64,000 nucleotides of DNA from Paraburkholderia azotifigens. Lineage in GTDB: Bacteria > Pseudomonadota > Gammaproteobacteria > Burkholderiales > Burkholderiaceae. Location of the stretch: NCBI RefSeq assembly GCF_007995085.1, contig NZ_VOQS01000005.1, forward strand, positions 248,001 to 312,000, read 5' to 3'. Position numbers and translations under genes: made by a program. Positions 51,951 through 61,217 of the stretch are shown here, in pieces. How positions within the stretch are numbered: the first letter of the stretch is position 1; every line of letters begins with the position of its first letter. The notes beneath the pieces are model-generated. The model ran no database searches. It saw only the letters and a list, made by a program, of their open reading frames with translations, and was not told the DNA's origin.

Positions 51951-52342
51951 ACGCACCGGAAGACACGGTTCCCATCGCCAGTCGAACGCGCTTGATGCCT
52001 GAGTTCTCTGCACCGTGTCCGCATGCTCGCCGAATGATGTAAAACAAAGTGCCGTGATTGCTGAAAGTCCATCTGTCATGGATGGACCTCGGCGCGGAGC
52101 GCGCGAATGCGTTTCAAAATGGCTATGAGAACATTTGCTCGCGTCTGGCGCAGACAGAAACCGGCGGATAGCGACAGGGTATTTGTCTCGCATTTTTCGA
52201 AGCGCTTTCGTAACATGTACTCTTCACGCATGCTTATCGAAGGGCGGGCGAGCATCAGTCAACCTCGCTTCCGAATGGGGAAAGCGCCGGGCAATTTGCG
52301 AATGCCGGATATCGCATCGTCTATGTTCGTCCCACAAACGAA
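51951..52342. other. Intergenic region without a recognisable gene
   Basis: About 390 bp follow the kinase relic. Open frames of 60-80 codons exist on both strands but have no motif, no good ribosome binding site and unusual composition. It may include further decayed DNA. Confidence 0.45.
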
Positions 52343-52639
52343 ATGACTGAGACAACAAGCCGACGAGTGGGGAAAGGCAACCATAGCAAGATCAACCGGT
52401 CTTTGATTGAGACCAGGTACGCCGTCGAGTTGGCGCGTGGCGCTTCAGTGATTGCCAGTACCCTTACGCAGTCTTCGCTGATGCAAGCTATTGGAGAAAC
52501 CCTGTCTTCTTTTGTAGCAGACAATGGAAGCGGGGATCTGGATGGATTCGTCGAAGTCCTTCGTAACAGGTTAATCCAACGAAACAGGACGGATGCGGCG
52601 GATACCCTTGAAAACTGGAGGCCATTCGAGCCAAAGTAG
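52343..52639 (+). CDS. Hypothetical protein
   Basis: A 98-codon frame encodes a soluble, probably helical protein (RSLIETRYAVELARGASVIA, then GFVEVLRNRLIQRNRTDAAD). No signal peptide or membrane segment is present, and I do not recognise a family. The Shine-Dalgarno sequence is weak. Base composition is lower in GC than neighbouring genes, and the gene sits beside relics, so it may be acquired DNA. Confidence 0.5.
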   Translation: MTETTSRRVGKGNHSKINRSLIETRYAVELARGASVIASTLTQSSLMQAIGETLSSFVADNGSGDLDGFVEVLRNRLIQRNRTDAADTLENWRPFEPK

Positions 52640-52858
52640 AGAGTGACGCACGGACATAACGGGGAGTGTTTGCGCATCGACTGACTATTTCGGAAGGTCG
52701 CCCTCTAAGCCTGTAGTCACAGCACCGCGAAATTGCACTGGCAAAAACGATCGCGCGTTTGCCAATAGCGCGCCCCAAAGTGAGAGAGAGCGATGCAACA
52801 GCCGACAACACCCCTTCTGGCGTGAGGGGCGGAGCGGCGCCGCTCGCCCCATTCGGTA

Positions 52859-53338
52859 TTACTGCTTCTTGGCAGCATCGATCTTTTGATCGGCGGCTTT
52901 CTTGTTCGCATCGTTCTGCGCCTCGACCTTCTCCTTGTCGGCTTTCGCCTGAGCAACGTTCGCATCATTGGCGGCGTCGTGTTTCTTGCGGTCCGCCTTG
53001 GCCTGAGCATCGTGCTTCTTTTTATCGGCCTTGGCCTGCGCGCGCGCTGCATCTGCACGAGCATCAGACGCCTCGGCCGGCGTCGTCGCCTTCTGCGTTT
53101 TTGCCGCCTTCTTGTCGGCGTCTGCCTGAGCAGAAGCCTTGTCTTCGTTCGCCGACGCCTGAGCCTTGTCGGCGTCGCTTTGAGCTTCGGCCTTCTTCTT
53201 GTTGGCCGTCGCCTGCGCTTCGCTCTTTTCGCTGTTTGCCTTCAATTGCGCCTTGCCGGCGTCCGACGACGCCGCAGTTTGAGCGAACGCCGTGGAGACG
53301 AGCAATACGGATGCAAGAGCCGCGATAATTTTCTTCAT
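52859..53338 (-). CDS. Exported Ala/Lys/Asp-rich repeat protein
   Basis: Started at 53338 (MKKIIAALASVLLVSTAFAQ), the 159-residue product has a clear signal peptide and a mature part made almost only of Ala, Lys, Asp, Gln and Glu. Short degenerate repeats recur, such as AQADADKKA, AQAKADKKKHD and AQAKADRKKHD, suggesting one long charged alpha-helix or coiled coil in the periplasm. Similar low-complexity proteins are common in Burkholderia and some relate to stress response. Function unknown. It is monocistronic. Confidence 0.82.
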   Translation of the reverse strand: MKKIIAALASVLLVSTAFAQTAASSDAGKAQLKANSEKSEAQATANKKKAEAQSDADKAQASANEDKASAQADADKKAAKTQKATTPAEASDARADAARAQAKADKKKHDAQAKADRKKHDAANDANVAQAKADKEKVEAQNDANKKAADQKIDAAKKQ

Positions 53339-53604
53339 GATCTTCCTCCCGTTGAAATGCATGGTTATGTCCAGTACTGTTCAAACACATCCACCGTTCT
53401 CCTGGCGAATCAAGCCAGAAGGCTTCTATGCAACGGCGGTTGCTCTCTCCGAGCAACCGGCATGCCGCAGAGAGGGCGTCAGCACATTCGCAGTGGATTT
53501 TTAATGCCTTAGGCGAATTCTGCGATCCGACTGGCGCGTTATAACGCCCGCGGCGTCAGCAGATTGACCAACGCCAGCGAGCGTGCACGGTTCACGCGGC
53601 GAAG

Positions 53605-55269
53605 TCAGACCTCGGTGCGCCTGAGAAGATAATCGAGCCCACCGACGCGAAACCACCGGTACCCGTAGGGCTCGAGCACGACTGTGTGACGGCCGTCGTC
53701 ATCCGCCTCACTGTGATCGTCGGAGAGAAGATTGATCAGCCTGTCGCCATCCGGCTCGATGCAGCCCGAGCGGAATTTCACGGTGTTCGGCTGCGCAGCG
53801 AAGTTATGTAAAAACAGCACCGAGTTGTTGCGCCAGTGATAACTCAACGCCAGCACATCGTCTCGCGACGTGCGCAGTACTTCGAAGTCTCCCCAACTGA
53901 TCTCCGGTACCTCCCGGCGCATGCGGATCATCCGCTCCGTCCAGTTGAGAAACGATTCCGGGTCGCGCCGCTGCTTCGCCACGTTGACGCGTTCGAAGCC
54001 GTAGGGACCCCTGGAGATGACGGGAACGGGCGGCTTTGGATGTTTGGTGAAGCCGCCTTGCGGCTCACTCGACCATTGCATCGGGGTGCGCGCGCACTCG
54101 CGCTCGGGACGACGCAGGTCGTCGCCCATGCCTATTTCGTCGCCATAGCGGAAAACAGGCGTTCCTGGCAAGCTCAGCATGAGGCTATAGGCGAGTTCAA
54201 GGTGGCGTCTGTCGCCCGCCAGCATCGGCGCCAGCCGGCGGCGTATGCCGCGCTCGTACAGTTGCATGTCGGGCTCAGGCGCGAACGCTGCGAACACCGC
54301 CGACCTCTGTCTGGGCGTGAGGCGGCCCAGGTCGAGTTCGTCGTGATTGCGCAGGAACACGCCCCATTGCGCGCTCGATGGCCGCGGCTTCGTCGCGAGC
54401 AGCGCGTCTTTCAGCGGTTGGGTATCGCCCGTCGCAAGCGCATAAAACGTGTTCTGGTTGACCTGAAAGTTGAACATCATCGGCAGGCGCTCACCCTCGT
54501 CGCCGAAGTATTGAAGGTCTGTATTAGGCAGCACGTTGGCTTCCGCGAGGATAATTGCGTCGCCCTCCCGCCACTGCAAAAACTCGCGAAATGTCCGCAA
54601 CATGTCGTATTGCTCAACGGGTTTGCGGACCTTTGGGCCCTTCGTCGCAATCACGAAAGGCACGGCGTCCATGCGAAATCCCGACACCCCGAGCTGGATC
54701 CAGAAGCCCATGATCTTCAGCAGTTCGGCCTGCACATGAGGATTGGATGTGTTGAGGTCCGGCTGAAAATCATAGAAGCGATGAAAGTACCAGCGCCTTG
54801 CGCGCTTGTCGAAGGTCCACGTCGACTTCTGAACGCCCGGAAATACCACGCCCCGCTTCGCATTGGGCGGCCTGGTATCGGACCACACGTACCAGTCGCG
54901 ATACTTCGAATCGGGATCGCTGCGTGCTTGCGTGAACCAGGGGTGCTGATCCGATGTGTGATTGACTACCAGGTCGATGATCACGCGCAAGCCGCGCTGG
55001 GCGCACGCGTGCGTGAATTCCGAGAAGTCGCCGAGCGTGCCGTACTTCGGATCGACGTTGTAATAGTCGCTGACGTCATAACCGTTATCGCGCCCTGGCG
55101 ACGGATGAAAGGGCATGAGCCAGATGGTCGTTACGCCAAGGCCTTGCAGATAGTCGAGCCTGCGCACGAGCCCCTGAAAGTCACCCACACCGTCGCCATT
55201 CGCGTCCATGAATGTACCTACGGAAAGGCAGTAGATGATGGCGTTCTTGTACCAGAGGTCGTTGAGCAT
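53605..55269 (-). CDS. GH13 alpha-amylase family protein (trehalose synthase-like)
   Basis: The ATG at 55269 (MLNDLWYKNAIIYCLSVGTF) gives 554 residues; the upstream open frame overlaps the divergent gene. Catalytic residues are visible: Asp in SGFRMDAVPF, Glu in IILAEANV and Asp in LRNHDELDLG, with VVNHTSDQHPWF and YDFQPDLN as family motifs. The NHDELDLGRL and MQWSSEPQGGF segments resemble trehalose synthase/maltose glucosyltransferase enzymes. It lacks the C-terminal maltokinase domain found in some. It shares a 48 bp divergent promoter with a second GH13 gene. Confidence 0.9.
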   Translation of the reverse strand: MLNDLWYKNAIIYCLSVGTFMDANGDGVGDFQGLVRRLDYLQGLGVTTIWLMPFHPSPGRDNGYDVSDYYNVDPKYGTLGDFSEFTHACAQRGLRVIIDLVVNHTSDQHPWFTQARSDPDSKYRDWYVWSDTRPPNAKRGVVFPGVQKSTWTFDKRARRWYFHRFYDFQPDLNTSNPHVQAELLKIMGFWIQLGVSGFRMDAVPFVIATKGPKVRKPVEQYDMLRTFREFLQWREGDAIILAEANVLPNTDLQYFGDEGERLPMMFNFQVNQNTFYALATGDTQPLKDALLATKPRPSSAQWGVFLRNHDELDLGRLTPRQRSAVFAAFAPEPDMQLYERGIRRRLAPMLAGDRRHLELAYSLMLSLPGTPVFRYGDEIGMGDDLRRPERECARTPMQWSSEPQGGFTKHPKPPVPVISRGPYGFERVNVAKQRRDPESFLNWTERMIRMRREVPEISWGDFEVLRTSRDDVLALSYHWRNNSVLFLHNFAAQPNTVKFRSGCIEPDGDRLINLLSDDHSEADDDGRHTVVLEPYGYRWFRVGGLDYLLRRTEV

Positions 55270-55317
55270 TCGATTCGCGCGCGGCGTCCAGAAGATCGAT
55301 CGTGAAGAGGAACTGCA

Positions 55318-56901
55318 ATGTCGGAGCTGGCATGGTGGCAACGCGGCGTGATCTATCAGATCTATCCGCGCTCGTTTCAGGACAGCAACGGCGACGGTAT
55401 CGGTGATCTGCCCGGCATCCGTACACGGCTCGAATACCTCGCCGCACTCGGAGTCGACGCCGTGTGGATTTCGCCCATCTATCCGTCGCCGATGGCCGAC
55501 TTTGGGTACGACGTGGCGGACTACTGCAACGTCGATCCGATGTTCGGCACGCTGGATGAGTTCAAGCAATTAATGGGCCGCGCCCATCAACTCGGCCTCA
55601 ACGTGCTGCTCGATTTCGTGCCGAACCATTCGTCGGACCGGCACCCGTGGTTCGAGGAAAGCCGCTCTTCGCGCGACAACCCGAGACGGGACTGGTATCT
55701 GTGGCGCGATCCCGCTTCCGATGGCGGGCCGCCGAATAACTGGTTGAGCCGGATGGGGGGCTCGGCGTGGGAGTGGGACGAACGGACAGGGCAGTATTAC
55801 TACCACGCGTTTCTTCGCGAACAACCCGATCTCAACTGGCGGAACCCACAAGTGCGCCGCGCGATGGATGATGTGCTGCGCTTCTGGCTCGATCTCGGCG
55901 TCGACGGCTTTCGCGTGGACGTGTTGTGGCTGCTGATCAAGGATGCGCTGTTTCGCGACAACCCGCCCAATCCAGCGTACCGGCCCGGCGAGCCGGAGCA
56001 TCACCGGTTATTGCAGCGTTATACAGAGGATCAGCCGGAAGTGCATGACATCGTGCGCTCGATGCGCGCCACGCTGCGTGAGTATGGCGAGCGCGTGCTG
56101 ATCGGCGAGATCTATCTGCCTGTTGCGCAACTGGTGAAGTATTACGGCGCAGGTGGTGATGGCGCGGATATGCCGTTCAACTTCCAGTTGCTCAATGCGA
56201 GATGGAATGCGCGCGAGATTGCGAGCATGATCCAGGCATATGACAGTGCCTTGCCTGAACATGCGTGGCCCAACTGGGTGCTGGGAAATCACGACAATCC
56301 GCGCGTCGCATCGCGGGTCGGCATCGCGCAGGCGCGTGTTGCGGCCGTATTGCTGCTGACGCTGCGAGGGACGCCGACGCTTTACTACGGTGACGAGATC
56401 GGCATGACGGACGGCGCTATTGCATTAGATGAGATCCAGGACCCGGCAGAGCTTCGGCAACCCGGCATCGGTCAGGGACGCGATCCCGAGCGCACGCCCA
56501 TGCAATGGGATGGCTCGCTGCCACACGCAGGGTTCACGCGGGGCCGGCCCTGGTTGCCCGTCGACACGACGACGAGTGTGCGAGATCAGGATAATGACGT
56601 GTCCAGCGTGTTGTCGCTCTACAAGAGTCTGCTGGTCTTGCGGCGCAGTCATGCCGCGTTGGTGCAGGGCACGATCGAGAATATCGTTGCACATGGAGAT
56701 GTGCTGACGTACGAGCGGCGATACCGGAATCAACGCCTTTTCATTGCGCTAAACATGGGTGATGAAGGTGTGGACGTGCAAACGCAATCAGGCGCGGTGT
56801 TGTTATCGACGATGACGTCTCGCCGCGGCCAAGCCGTTGTTCAAGGCGCCATTCATCTTGCGGCAGAAGAAGCAGTAATCGTTGCGCGTGGTAACGAGTG
56901 A
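55318..56901 (+). CDS. GH13 alpha-glucosidase / oligo-1,6-glucosidase
   Basis: The 527-residue enzyme opens WWQRGVIYQIYPRSFQDSNG, the classic alpha-glucosidase start. Catalytic residues are Asp in VDGFRVDVLW, Glu in VLIGEIYLP and Asp in VLGNHDNPR; VPNHSSDRHPWFEES is the first conserved region. It hydrolyses alpha-glucosidic bonds of maltose, isomaltose or similar sugars and probably works in the cytoplasm, as no signal peptide is seen. It is divergent from a trehalose-synthase-like gene, suggesting linked use of maltose or trehalose. Confidence 0.93.
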   Translation: MSELAWWQRGVIYQIYPRSFQDSNGDGIGDLPGIRTRLEYLAALGVDAVWISPIYPSPMADFGYDVADYCNVDPMFGTLDEFKQLMGRAHQLGLNVLLDFVPNHSSDRHPWFEESRSSRDNPRRDWYLWRDPASDGGPPNNWLSRMGGSAWEWDERTGQYYYHAFLREQPDLNWRNPQVRRAMDDVLRFWLDLGVDGFRVDVLWLLIKDALFRDNPPNPAYRPGEPEHHRLLQRYTEDQPEVHDIVRSMRATLREYGERVLIGEIYLPVAQLVKYYGAGGDGADMPFNFQLLNARWNAREIASMIQAYDSALPEHAWPNWVLGNHDNPRVASRVGIAQARVAAVLLLTLRGTPTLYYGDEIGMTDGAIALDEIQDPAELRQPGIGQGRDPERTPMQWDGSLPHAGFTRGRPWLPVDTTTSVRDQDNDVSSVLSLYKSLLVLRRSHAALVQGTIENIVAHGDVLTYERRYRNQRLFIALNMGDEGVDVQTQSGAVLLSTMTSRRGQAVVQGAIHLAAEEAVIVARGNE

Positions 56902-57066
56902 GTCGCTGCGTGCGCGCCCGGGGCTGGTATAGCCATTGCTGCATGGAGCAGCATCGGGTTCTTGTGCGCGCAGGACTTCCGCTCGCATGGCGATTCGCTT
57001 TCCCGATGCAGGTGCCCTTCCCGGATTTCCTTCGACCGGACGAAAGCGTGGCTGAGCCACGCCCGT

Positions 57067-57180
57067 CAGGTGGTTTCCTTTCTGAGTTCACGCGGCCTCA
57101 AGCTCGCGACGGCCGAATCATGTACAGCGGGGCAGATTGCATCGTCTCTCGCAGATGTACCGGGAAGCGGAGCGTGCCTC
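57067..57180 (+). pseudogene. pncC/CinA-like amidohydrolase fragment
   Basis: The frame reads VVSFLSSRGLKLATAESCTA then GQIASSLADVPGSGACL, the N-terminal 40 residues of nicotinamide-nucleotide amidohydrolase (CinA C-terminal domain) including the catalytic ESCTAG Ser. After ACL the homology ends, and the remaining active-site parts are missing. No start codon is well placed, so this is a relic. Confidence 0.75.
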
Positions 57181-57445
57181 GGCAGGGACGAGTGTACGGG
57201 GCAGGAAAGCAGCACGATGGCGAATCAGAAGATTTCTACCGCTCATCGTACGCGTTAGAGTCAGCAGGTCGGGGCGCGCTCATATGCGGCCTTAAGTTGA
57301 TAGGCGTCGAAGAGGACGTTTGCGGGCCGGGGTGCCGAACAACGCTAATCGTGAGTGGCGAAAGAAAAAGTAACTCTGCCGGGCGCAGCCCGTGGGAGAT
57401 CACAAGCTGCGCTCGATCGCATTCGAACGTGACAACGTCGAACAA

Positions 57446-59158
57446 TCAGTCACGGCAGCGTTTTTCAAGCACGATAGTCTCAAACAGTTCGTAGTCTGCG
57501 GTCGCTTTCTGATCCGCACCGGGCGCATGGTAATAACCCATCGTGATCGACGTACGGCCTCCGCGTTCGCCCGGATCAACATCGAACACTGCGATGCCGT
57601 AGCCCGTGCCCGTATCGCGCTGCGCCGACCAGATTGCATCTTCCAGCGCATCCGCGCCGGCGCGCGTGAACGTGCCGGCCGCCGTGCCGGGAATCGGGCG
57701 GTTCGGCTTCGTGAACACCTTCGCCTGCGGGTTGCCATTGCCTGTGTCGACGCCATACACGTCGAGCGGCGCGCTCGTGCCGCCGCCGCCGAGAATCAGA
57801 TGGATCGTCCCGTGGCTCGTGTCGAACGTGTTGCCGTTGCTCGCATGCGGATGCGCGGCGGGCTTCGGTTGCAGCGTGTCGACTTTCTCGCCAGTCGTCG
57901 CATCGATGCCCGCGTGATGATTGCAGCCGCGCACCGGGTAGCTGCGCTCGTAGTCGTGATCATGGCCGCATAGCACGAGGTCGACACCATAACGGTCGAA
58001 GAGCGGCAGCCACGCTTCGCGAATCCCCTTGTCCGAGCCGTTGCCCGTCTTCGACGAAGTCAGCGCGTCCTGATGCATCTGCACGATGATCCAGTCGATA
58101 TCGTCATCGTTTTCGGCATGGCGCAGCGTTTTTTCCAGCCAGCGCGTCTGCTCGCCGTCGCTGTAGCCGCGCACGTAGAACGAGGTGCCCGGCGCGATGG
58201 CGGGATGGCCCGTGCTCGCAGCGGGTACGAGCGGCGACGGACCCGCGACGAATGCGGCGCCGTCCTGATACACGACATCGTCGGCATCGAGCGAAATGAA
58301 CAGCACGGAACTGACGCGGAAGCTGTACCAGCGGCCCGGAAAACGCGTGCCGTTGTGCGGCAGCGTGTAGCGCGTCAGATACGAATCGAAGCCTTGCGCG
58401 CCGTTGTTGAATTCGATTTCGTGATTGCCGGGGCACGGCATCCACGGACGGATCGCCGCCGACGTCTGCGCGTTGTTGCCGAAGTCGCGCCACACGGTGG
58501 GTTGTTGCGCGGGGTTCAGGTTTGCATAGCAGAGGTCGCCATTCAGCAGGTGAAAGAGCGGCTGAAATCGCTCGACGGCCTGCACCGCGAACCTGCTCTG
58601 CGGCGACGACAGCACCCAGTTCGTATTCGGCGTCGCGAGATCGCCGTAGCTCGTGAAGCGGAACCGCGTGCGGCCGCGCGGCGCCGTCTTGAACGATGCC
58701 GAAAACGGCGAGCCCATGTTGCTGTCGTTGTCGGCCGTGACTTCGTACTGATATGTCGTCGCGGCTTTGAGGCCACGCAATCGCGCGTGATACGTGAACA
58801 CCACTTCGCCGTTCAGGCCGTCCGTGTACGTGCGTTGCACGGCATGGACCGTTTCCTTGCGGTCACTGCCCGCGCCGAAGCGTACGCGCGGATGGGTGGC
58901 CGCTGCCGCCGAGCCCCAGGACACGACCACTTCATTCGTGGGATCTTCGCCCCATGTGAGATGCACCTGCTCGGGCGTGCCGTCGGGTGTCGACGGATCG
59001 GCCTTTGCGCTGCTTGCGAAGGTGTTTGCCGCGGTGGCGAATCCGGACGCGCCCGCGAGCTTGAGAAAGCCGCGGCGCGAGAAGGTGGCGGTTTGCGTAT
59101 TGGACTGCGATTCTGCGGGTTCGACGGGCGTTGTATCGGGGGTGTTCTTGTTCGACAT
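57446..59158 (-). CDS. Tat-exported purple acid phosphatase-like metallophosphoesterase
   Basis: Started at 59158, the protein has 570 residues and a twin-arginine signal SRRGFLKLAGASGFATAAN. An N-terminal Fn3-like purple-acid-phosphatase domain (HLTWGEDPTNEVVVSWGSAA) is followed by the metallophosphatase domain. Its metal-ligand motifs are SYGDLATPN, LLNGDLCYANL, PGNHEIEFN, VQMHQDAL and LCGHDHDYERSYP. It should release phosphate from esters in the periplasm or outside. The gene is monocistronic. A PhoB-regulated promoter is likely for this family, but I could not identify a convincing Pho box. Confidence 0.92.
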   Translation of the reverse strand: MSNKNTPDTTPVEPAESQSNTQTATFSRRGFLKLAGASGFATAANTFASSAKADPSTPDGTPEQVHLTWGEDPTNEVVVSWGSAAAATHPRVRFGAGSDRKETVHAVQRTYTDGLNGEVVFTYHARLRGLKAATTYQYEVTADNDSNMGSPFSASFKTAPRGRTRFRFTSYGDLATPNTNWVLSSPQSRFAVQAVERFQPLFHLLNGDLCYANLNPAQQPTVWRDFGNNAQTSAAIRPWMPCPGNHEIEFNNGAQGFDSYLTRYTLPHNGTRFPGRWYSFRVSSVLFISLDADDVVYQDGAAFVAGPSPLVPAASTGHPAIAPGTSFYVRGYSDGEQTRWLEKTLRHAENDDDIDWIIVQMHQDALTSSKTGNGSDKGIREAWLPLFDRYGVDLVLCGHDHDYERSYPVRGCNHHAGIDATTGEKVDTLQPKPAAHPHASNGNTFDTSHGTIHLILGGGGTSAPLDVYGVDTGNGNPQAKVFTKPNRPIPGTAAGTFTRAGADALEDAIWSAQRDTGTGYGIAVFDVDPGERGGRTSITMGYYHAPGADQKATADYELFETIVLEKRCRD

Positions 59159-59588
59159 GTCGTTTGTTCTCGCGGTGGAAGGCAGACGACGCACGCAGAC
59201 GCAACGGCGCGAGCGCGTCGGTGCTGGAAAGGAACGGGAAGGGAGCGTCATTCCGGGCAACACGATAGGCCCAAACCTGTTACCCCGCTGTGACAACGCC
59301 GCCGCGATTTTATGAATGAAGAGGCCGGCAATCCGGTATTAAAGCGCATGGCACCGATGTAAAAGACGATTGACGCACGCGTGTTTTCATCGCACGTGCA
59401 GCGTCCGTTGAGTGGACGGGTGTTGTAACGGCGCACACGCAAAAGGAAATTCAATGCGCGCGTTACACTTTCCCGCCGCCGCACGGTCAATCACGCGATC
59501 GAATTCACGTTTGCTTACACACGCACACATCTTCGCTTTGCGATTTGCATAGAGTGTCTCTCCATAACAGAAGCAGGGAGAGAGCGTC
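59159..59588. other. Intergenic region upstream of the phosphatase
   Basis: The 430 bp between the phosphatase start and a tiny plus-strand frame contain no recognisable gene. They should hold the phosphatase promoter. A GGGAGAGAGCG ribosome binding site ends the region, directly before the frame at 59589. Confidence 0.45.
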
Positions 59589-59663
59589 ATGAAAGCAATA
59601 ATCGCCTTGACGATGTTTGGCGTTTTAGGTCGAAGCACACTCGCGGGTCATAGCGCATCATGA
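59589..59663 (+). CDS. Putative 24-aa peptide coupled to next gene
   Basis: An ATG at 59589 with an excellent upstream site (GGGAGAGAGCGTC) opens MKAIIALTMFGVLGRSTLAG and stops at 59661-59663. The stop overlaps the next ATG by ATGA. The sequence looks like a short signal-peptide or a leader peptide. It may serve for translational coupling, or be the degraded start of a larger secreted protein. Expression is unproven. Confidence 0.35.
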   Translation: MKAIIALTMFGVLGRSTLAGHSAS

Positions 59664-59965
59664 CGGCCGCCTACGAACAACCGCTCGACGACGACGTGAC
59701 CGTGCATGTCGAGGAACAACCCTCTTCGAAGGGCACATGTGTGACGGTGCAGGCGAACGGCACGTCGATGTCCGCCGAATACAGTGTGCTGACGGGACAA
59801 CTGTGCCTCCGACAGGACGGCGTGATGGTCCAGGAATGGTTTCCGCCGCATTCGTGGTTCGCGATTGCATCGGTGGCAGGCGCGAGCCGTTGGGGCACGC
59901 AGCCGAACGCGGACGATCTGCATGCGCTGATACGCAATGAGCTGATGACGAGGCGCTGCGAATAG
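59660..59965 (+). CDS. Hypothetical protein
   Basis: The 101-residue protein from the ATG at 59660 has no signal peptide. It shows beta-rich segments (VTVHVEEQPSSKGTCVTVQA, SMSAEYSVLTGQLCLRQDGV) and a C-terminal helix (ADDLHALIRNELMTRR). I do not recognise a family. The start overlaps the stop of a 24-codon frame. It precedes the aminotransferase gene by 75 bp. Confidence 0.65.
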   Translation: MTAAYEQPLDDDVTVHVEEQPSSKGTCVTVQANGTSMSAEYSVLTGQLCLRQDGVMVQEWFPPHSWFAIASVAGASRWGTQPNADDLHALIRNELMTRRCE

Positions 59966-60040
59966 CAGTTGCCGCGATAGTATGATGCCTCGCATATCCG
60001 CAGATTCCTCTGGCGGATTGCTTCGTGCGAGGAGGGCGCT

Positions 60041-61198
60041 GTGACAGTCTCCCGTTTGCGCAACATCCCGGGCATTGGCGTCGACAGAATGGGCGATGCC
60101 GCCGACGCAACGCAGAACCGCAACATCCTGCGGCTCGAAAATCTCGACACCGACCTTAGACCGCCCGCCGACGCGATACGGCGCACGCACGAAGCCGTCG
60201 ACGACGACGATGCGAACAGCTATCTGCCGTTCACGGGGCAGACCGCGTTGCGCCGCGCTGTCGTCGCACGGATCAGGCAGTCGACGGGCTTCGACTACGA
60301 TGCGAGCAGCGAATGCATTATTTCCGCGGGCGGCCTCGCGGGCATCCTGAATGTATTGCTGTCGATTCTCGAGCCCGGCGATGAAGTCGTGCTCACCGAT
60401 CCCACCTACGCGGGCCTCATCAATCGCGTGCTGCTGGCAGGCGGCGTGCCGAAGTTCGCGCGGCTCGTGCCGTCCGCCGATGGCTGGCGGCTCGATGTCG
60501 AGGCTCTGGCGAACGCAGTGAGTCCGCGCACGCGCGCGTTTCTCATCATGTCGCCGTCGATGCCGAGCGGTTTCGTCGCCAACGCAACCGAATGGCAGGC
60601 GATCGCCGATCATTGCCGCCGCGCGGACGCCTGGCTCGTCTACGACGCGGCCATGGAGCGCATCCTGTTCGACGGACGCAACGCGATTCATCCCGCGTCG
60701 CTGCCGGACATGCGCGAGCGCACGTTGACGGTGGGCTCCGTGTCGAAGGAATACCGGATGATCGGCTGGCGCGTGGGCTGGATCGTCGGCCCCGAGCGCA
60801 TCATGAACGACGTGCGGCTCACGAGTCTGTCGAACGTGGTCTGTCAGGTCGGCATCGGCATGCCGGGCGCGACGGCCGCGCTCACGTGCGCGGACGATGG
60901 CGTGGCGCAATGCGTCGCCGAGTGGCAGGCGCGGCGCGATTGTCTGTTGCATGCATTGCACGATCTGCCGCTGGTGCGGCCCGATGGCGGATGGTCGCTG
61001 CTGATCGACACGACGCAACTCGGCTTGGCGCCGCCCGATGCATCGCGTCGTCTGCTGGACAAAGGCGAGGTTGCCGCTACGCCGATGAACGGCTGGGGAC
61101 CGCAAGCGGAGCGCTATTTGCGCTTCGTGTTCGCCAACGAGCCCATCGCGCGTCTCGCCGATATCCGCGAACGCGTGCGCGCCGCGTGGGGCGTCTGA
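60041..61198 (+). CDS. PLP-dependent class I/II aminotransferase
   Basis: The GTG at 60041 was chosen because GAGGAGGG lies five bases before it. The 385-residue enzyme is a fold-type I aminotransferase. It has NSYLPFTGQTALRRAVVARI early, the PLP-binding YDAAMERILF and the Schiff-base Lys in VGSVSKEYRMIGWRVGW. Arg in LRFVFANEP near the end is suitable for substrate carboxylate binding. It resembles aspartate/aromatic aminotransferases of the subgroup that also includes 1-aminocyclopropane-type enzymes. The exact amino donor is unknown. Confidence 0.9.
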   Translation: MTVSRLRNIPGIGVDRMGDAADATQNRNILRLENLDTDLRPPADAIRRTHEAVDDDDANSYLPFTGQTALRRAVVARIRQSTGFDYDASSECIISAGGLAGILNVLLSILEPGDEVVLTDPTYAGLINRVLLAGGVPKFARLVPSADGWRLDVEALANAVSPRTRAFLIMSPSMPSGFVANATEWQAIADHCRRADAWLVYDAAMERILFDGRNAIHPASLPDMRERTLTVGSVSKEYRMIGWRVGWIVGPERIMNDVRLTSLSNVVCQVGIGMPGATAALTCADDGVAQCVAEWQARRDCLLHALHDLPLVRPDGGWSLLIDTTQLGLAPPDASRRLLDKGEVAATPMNGWGPQAERYLRFVFANEPIARLADIRERVRAAWGV

Positions 61199-61217
61199 CA
61201 GCAACCAAGGAAACGGT

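Noticed and set aside
53536..53547. GCGTTATAACGC palindrome between the repeat-protein and GH13 genes
   Set aside because: Perfect 12-mer, but isolated, far from start codons and without a second copy; it could be chance.
59200..59340. Pho box upstream of the phosphatase
   Set aside because: A TTGTCAC-like segment exists, but the second direct-repeat half does not match, so the site is not supported.
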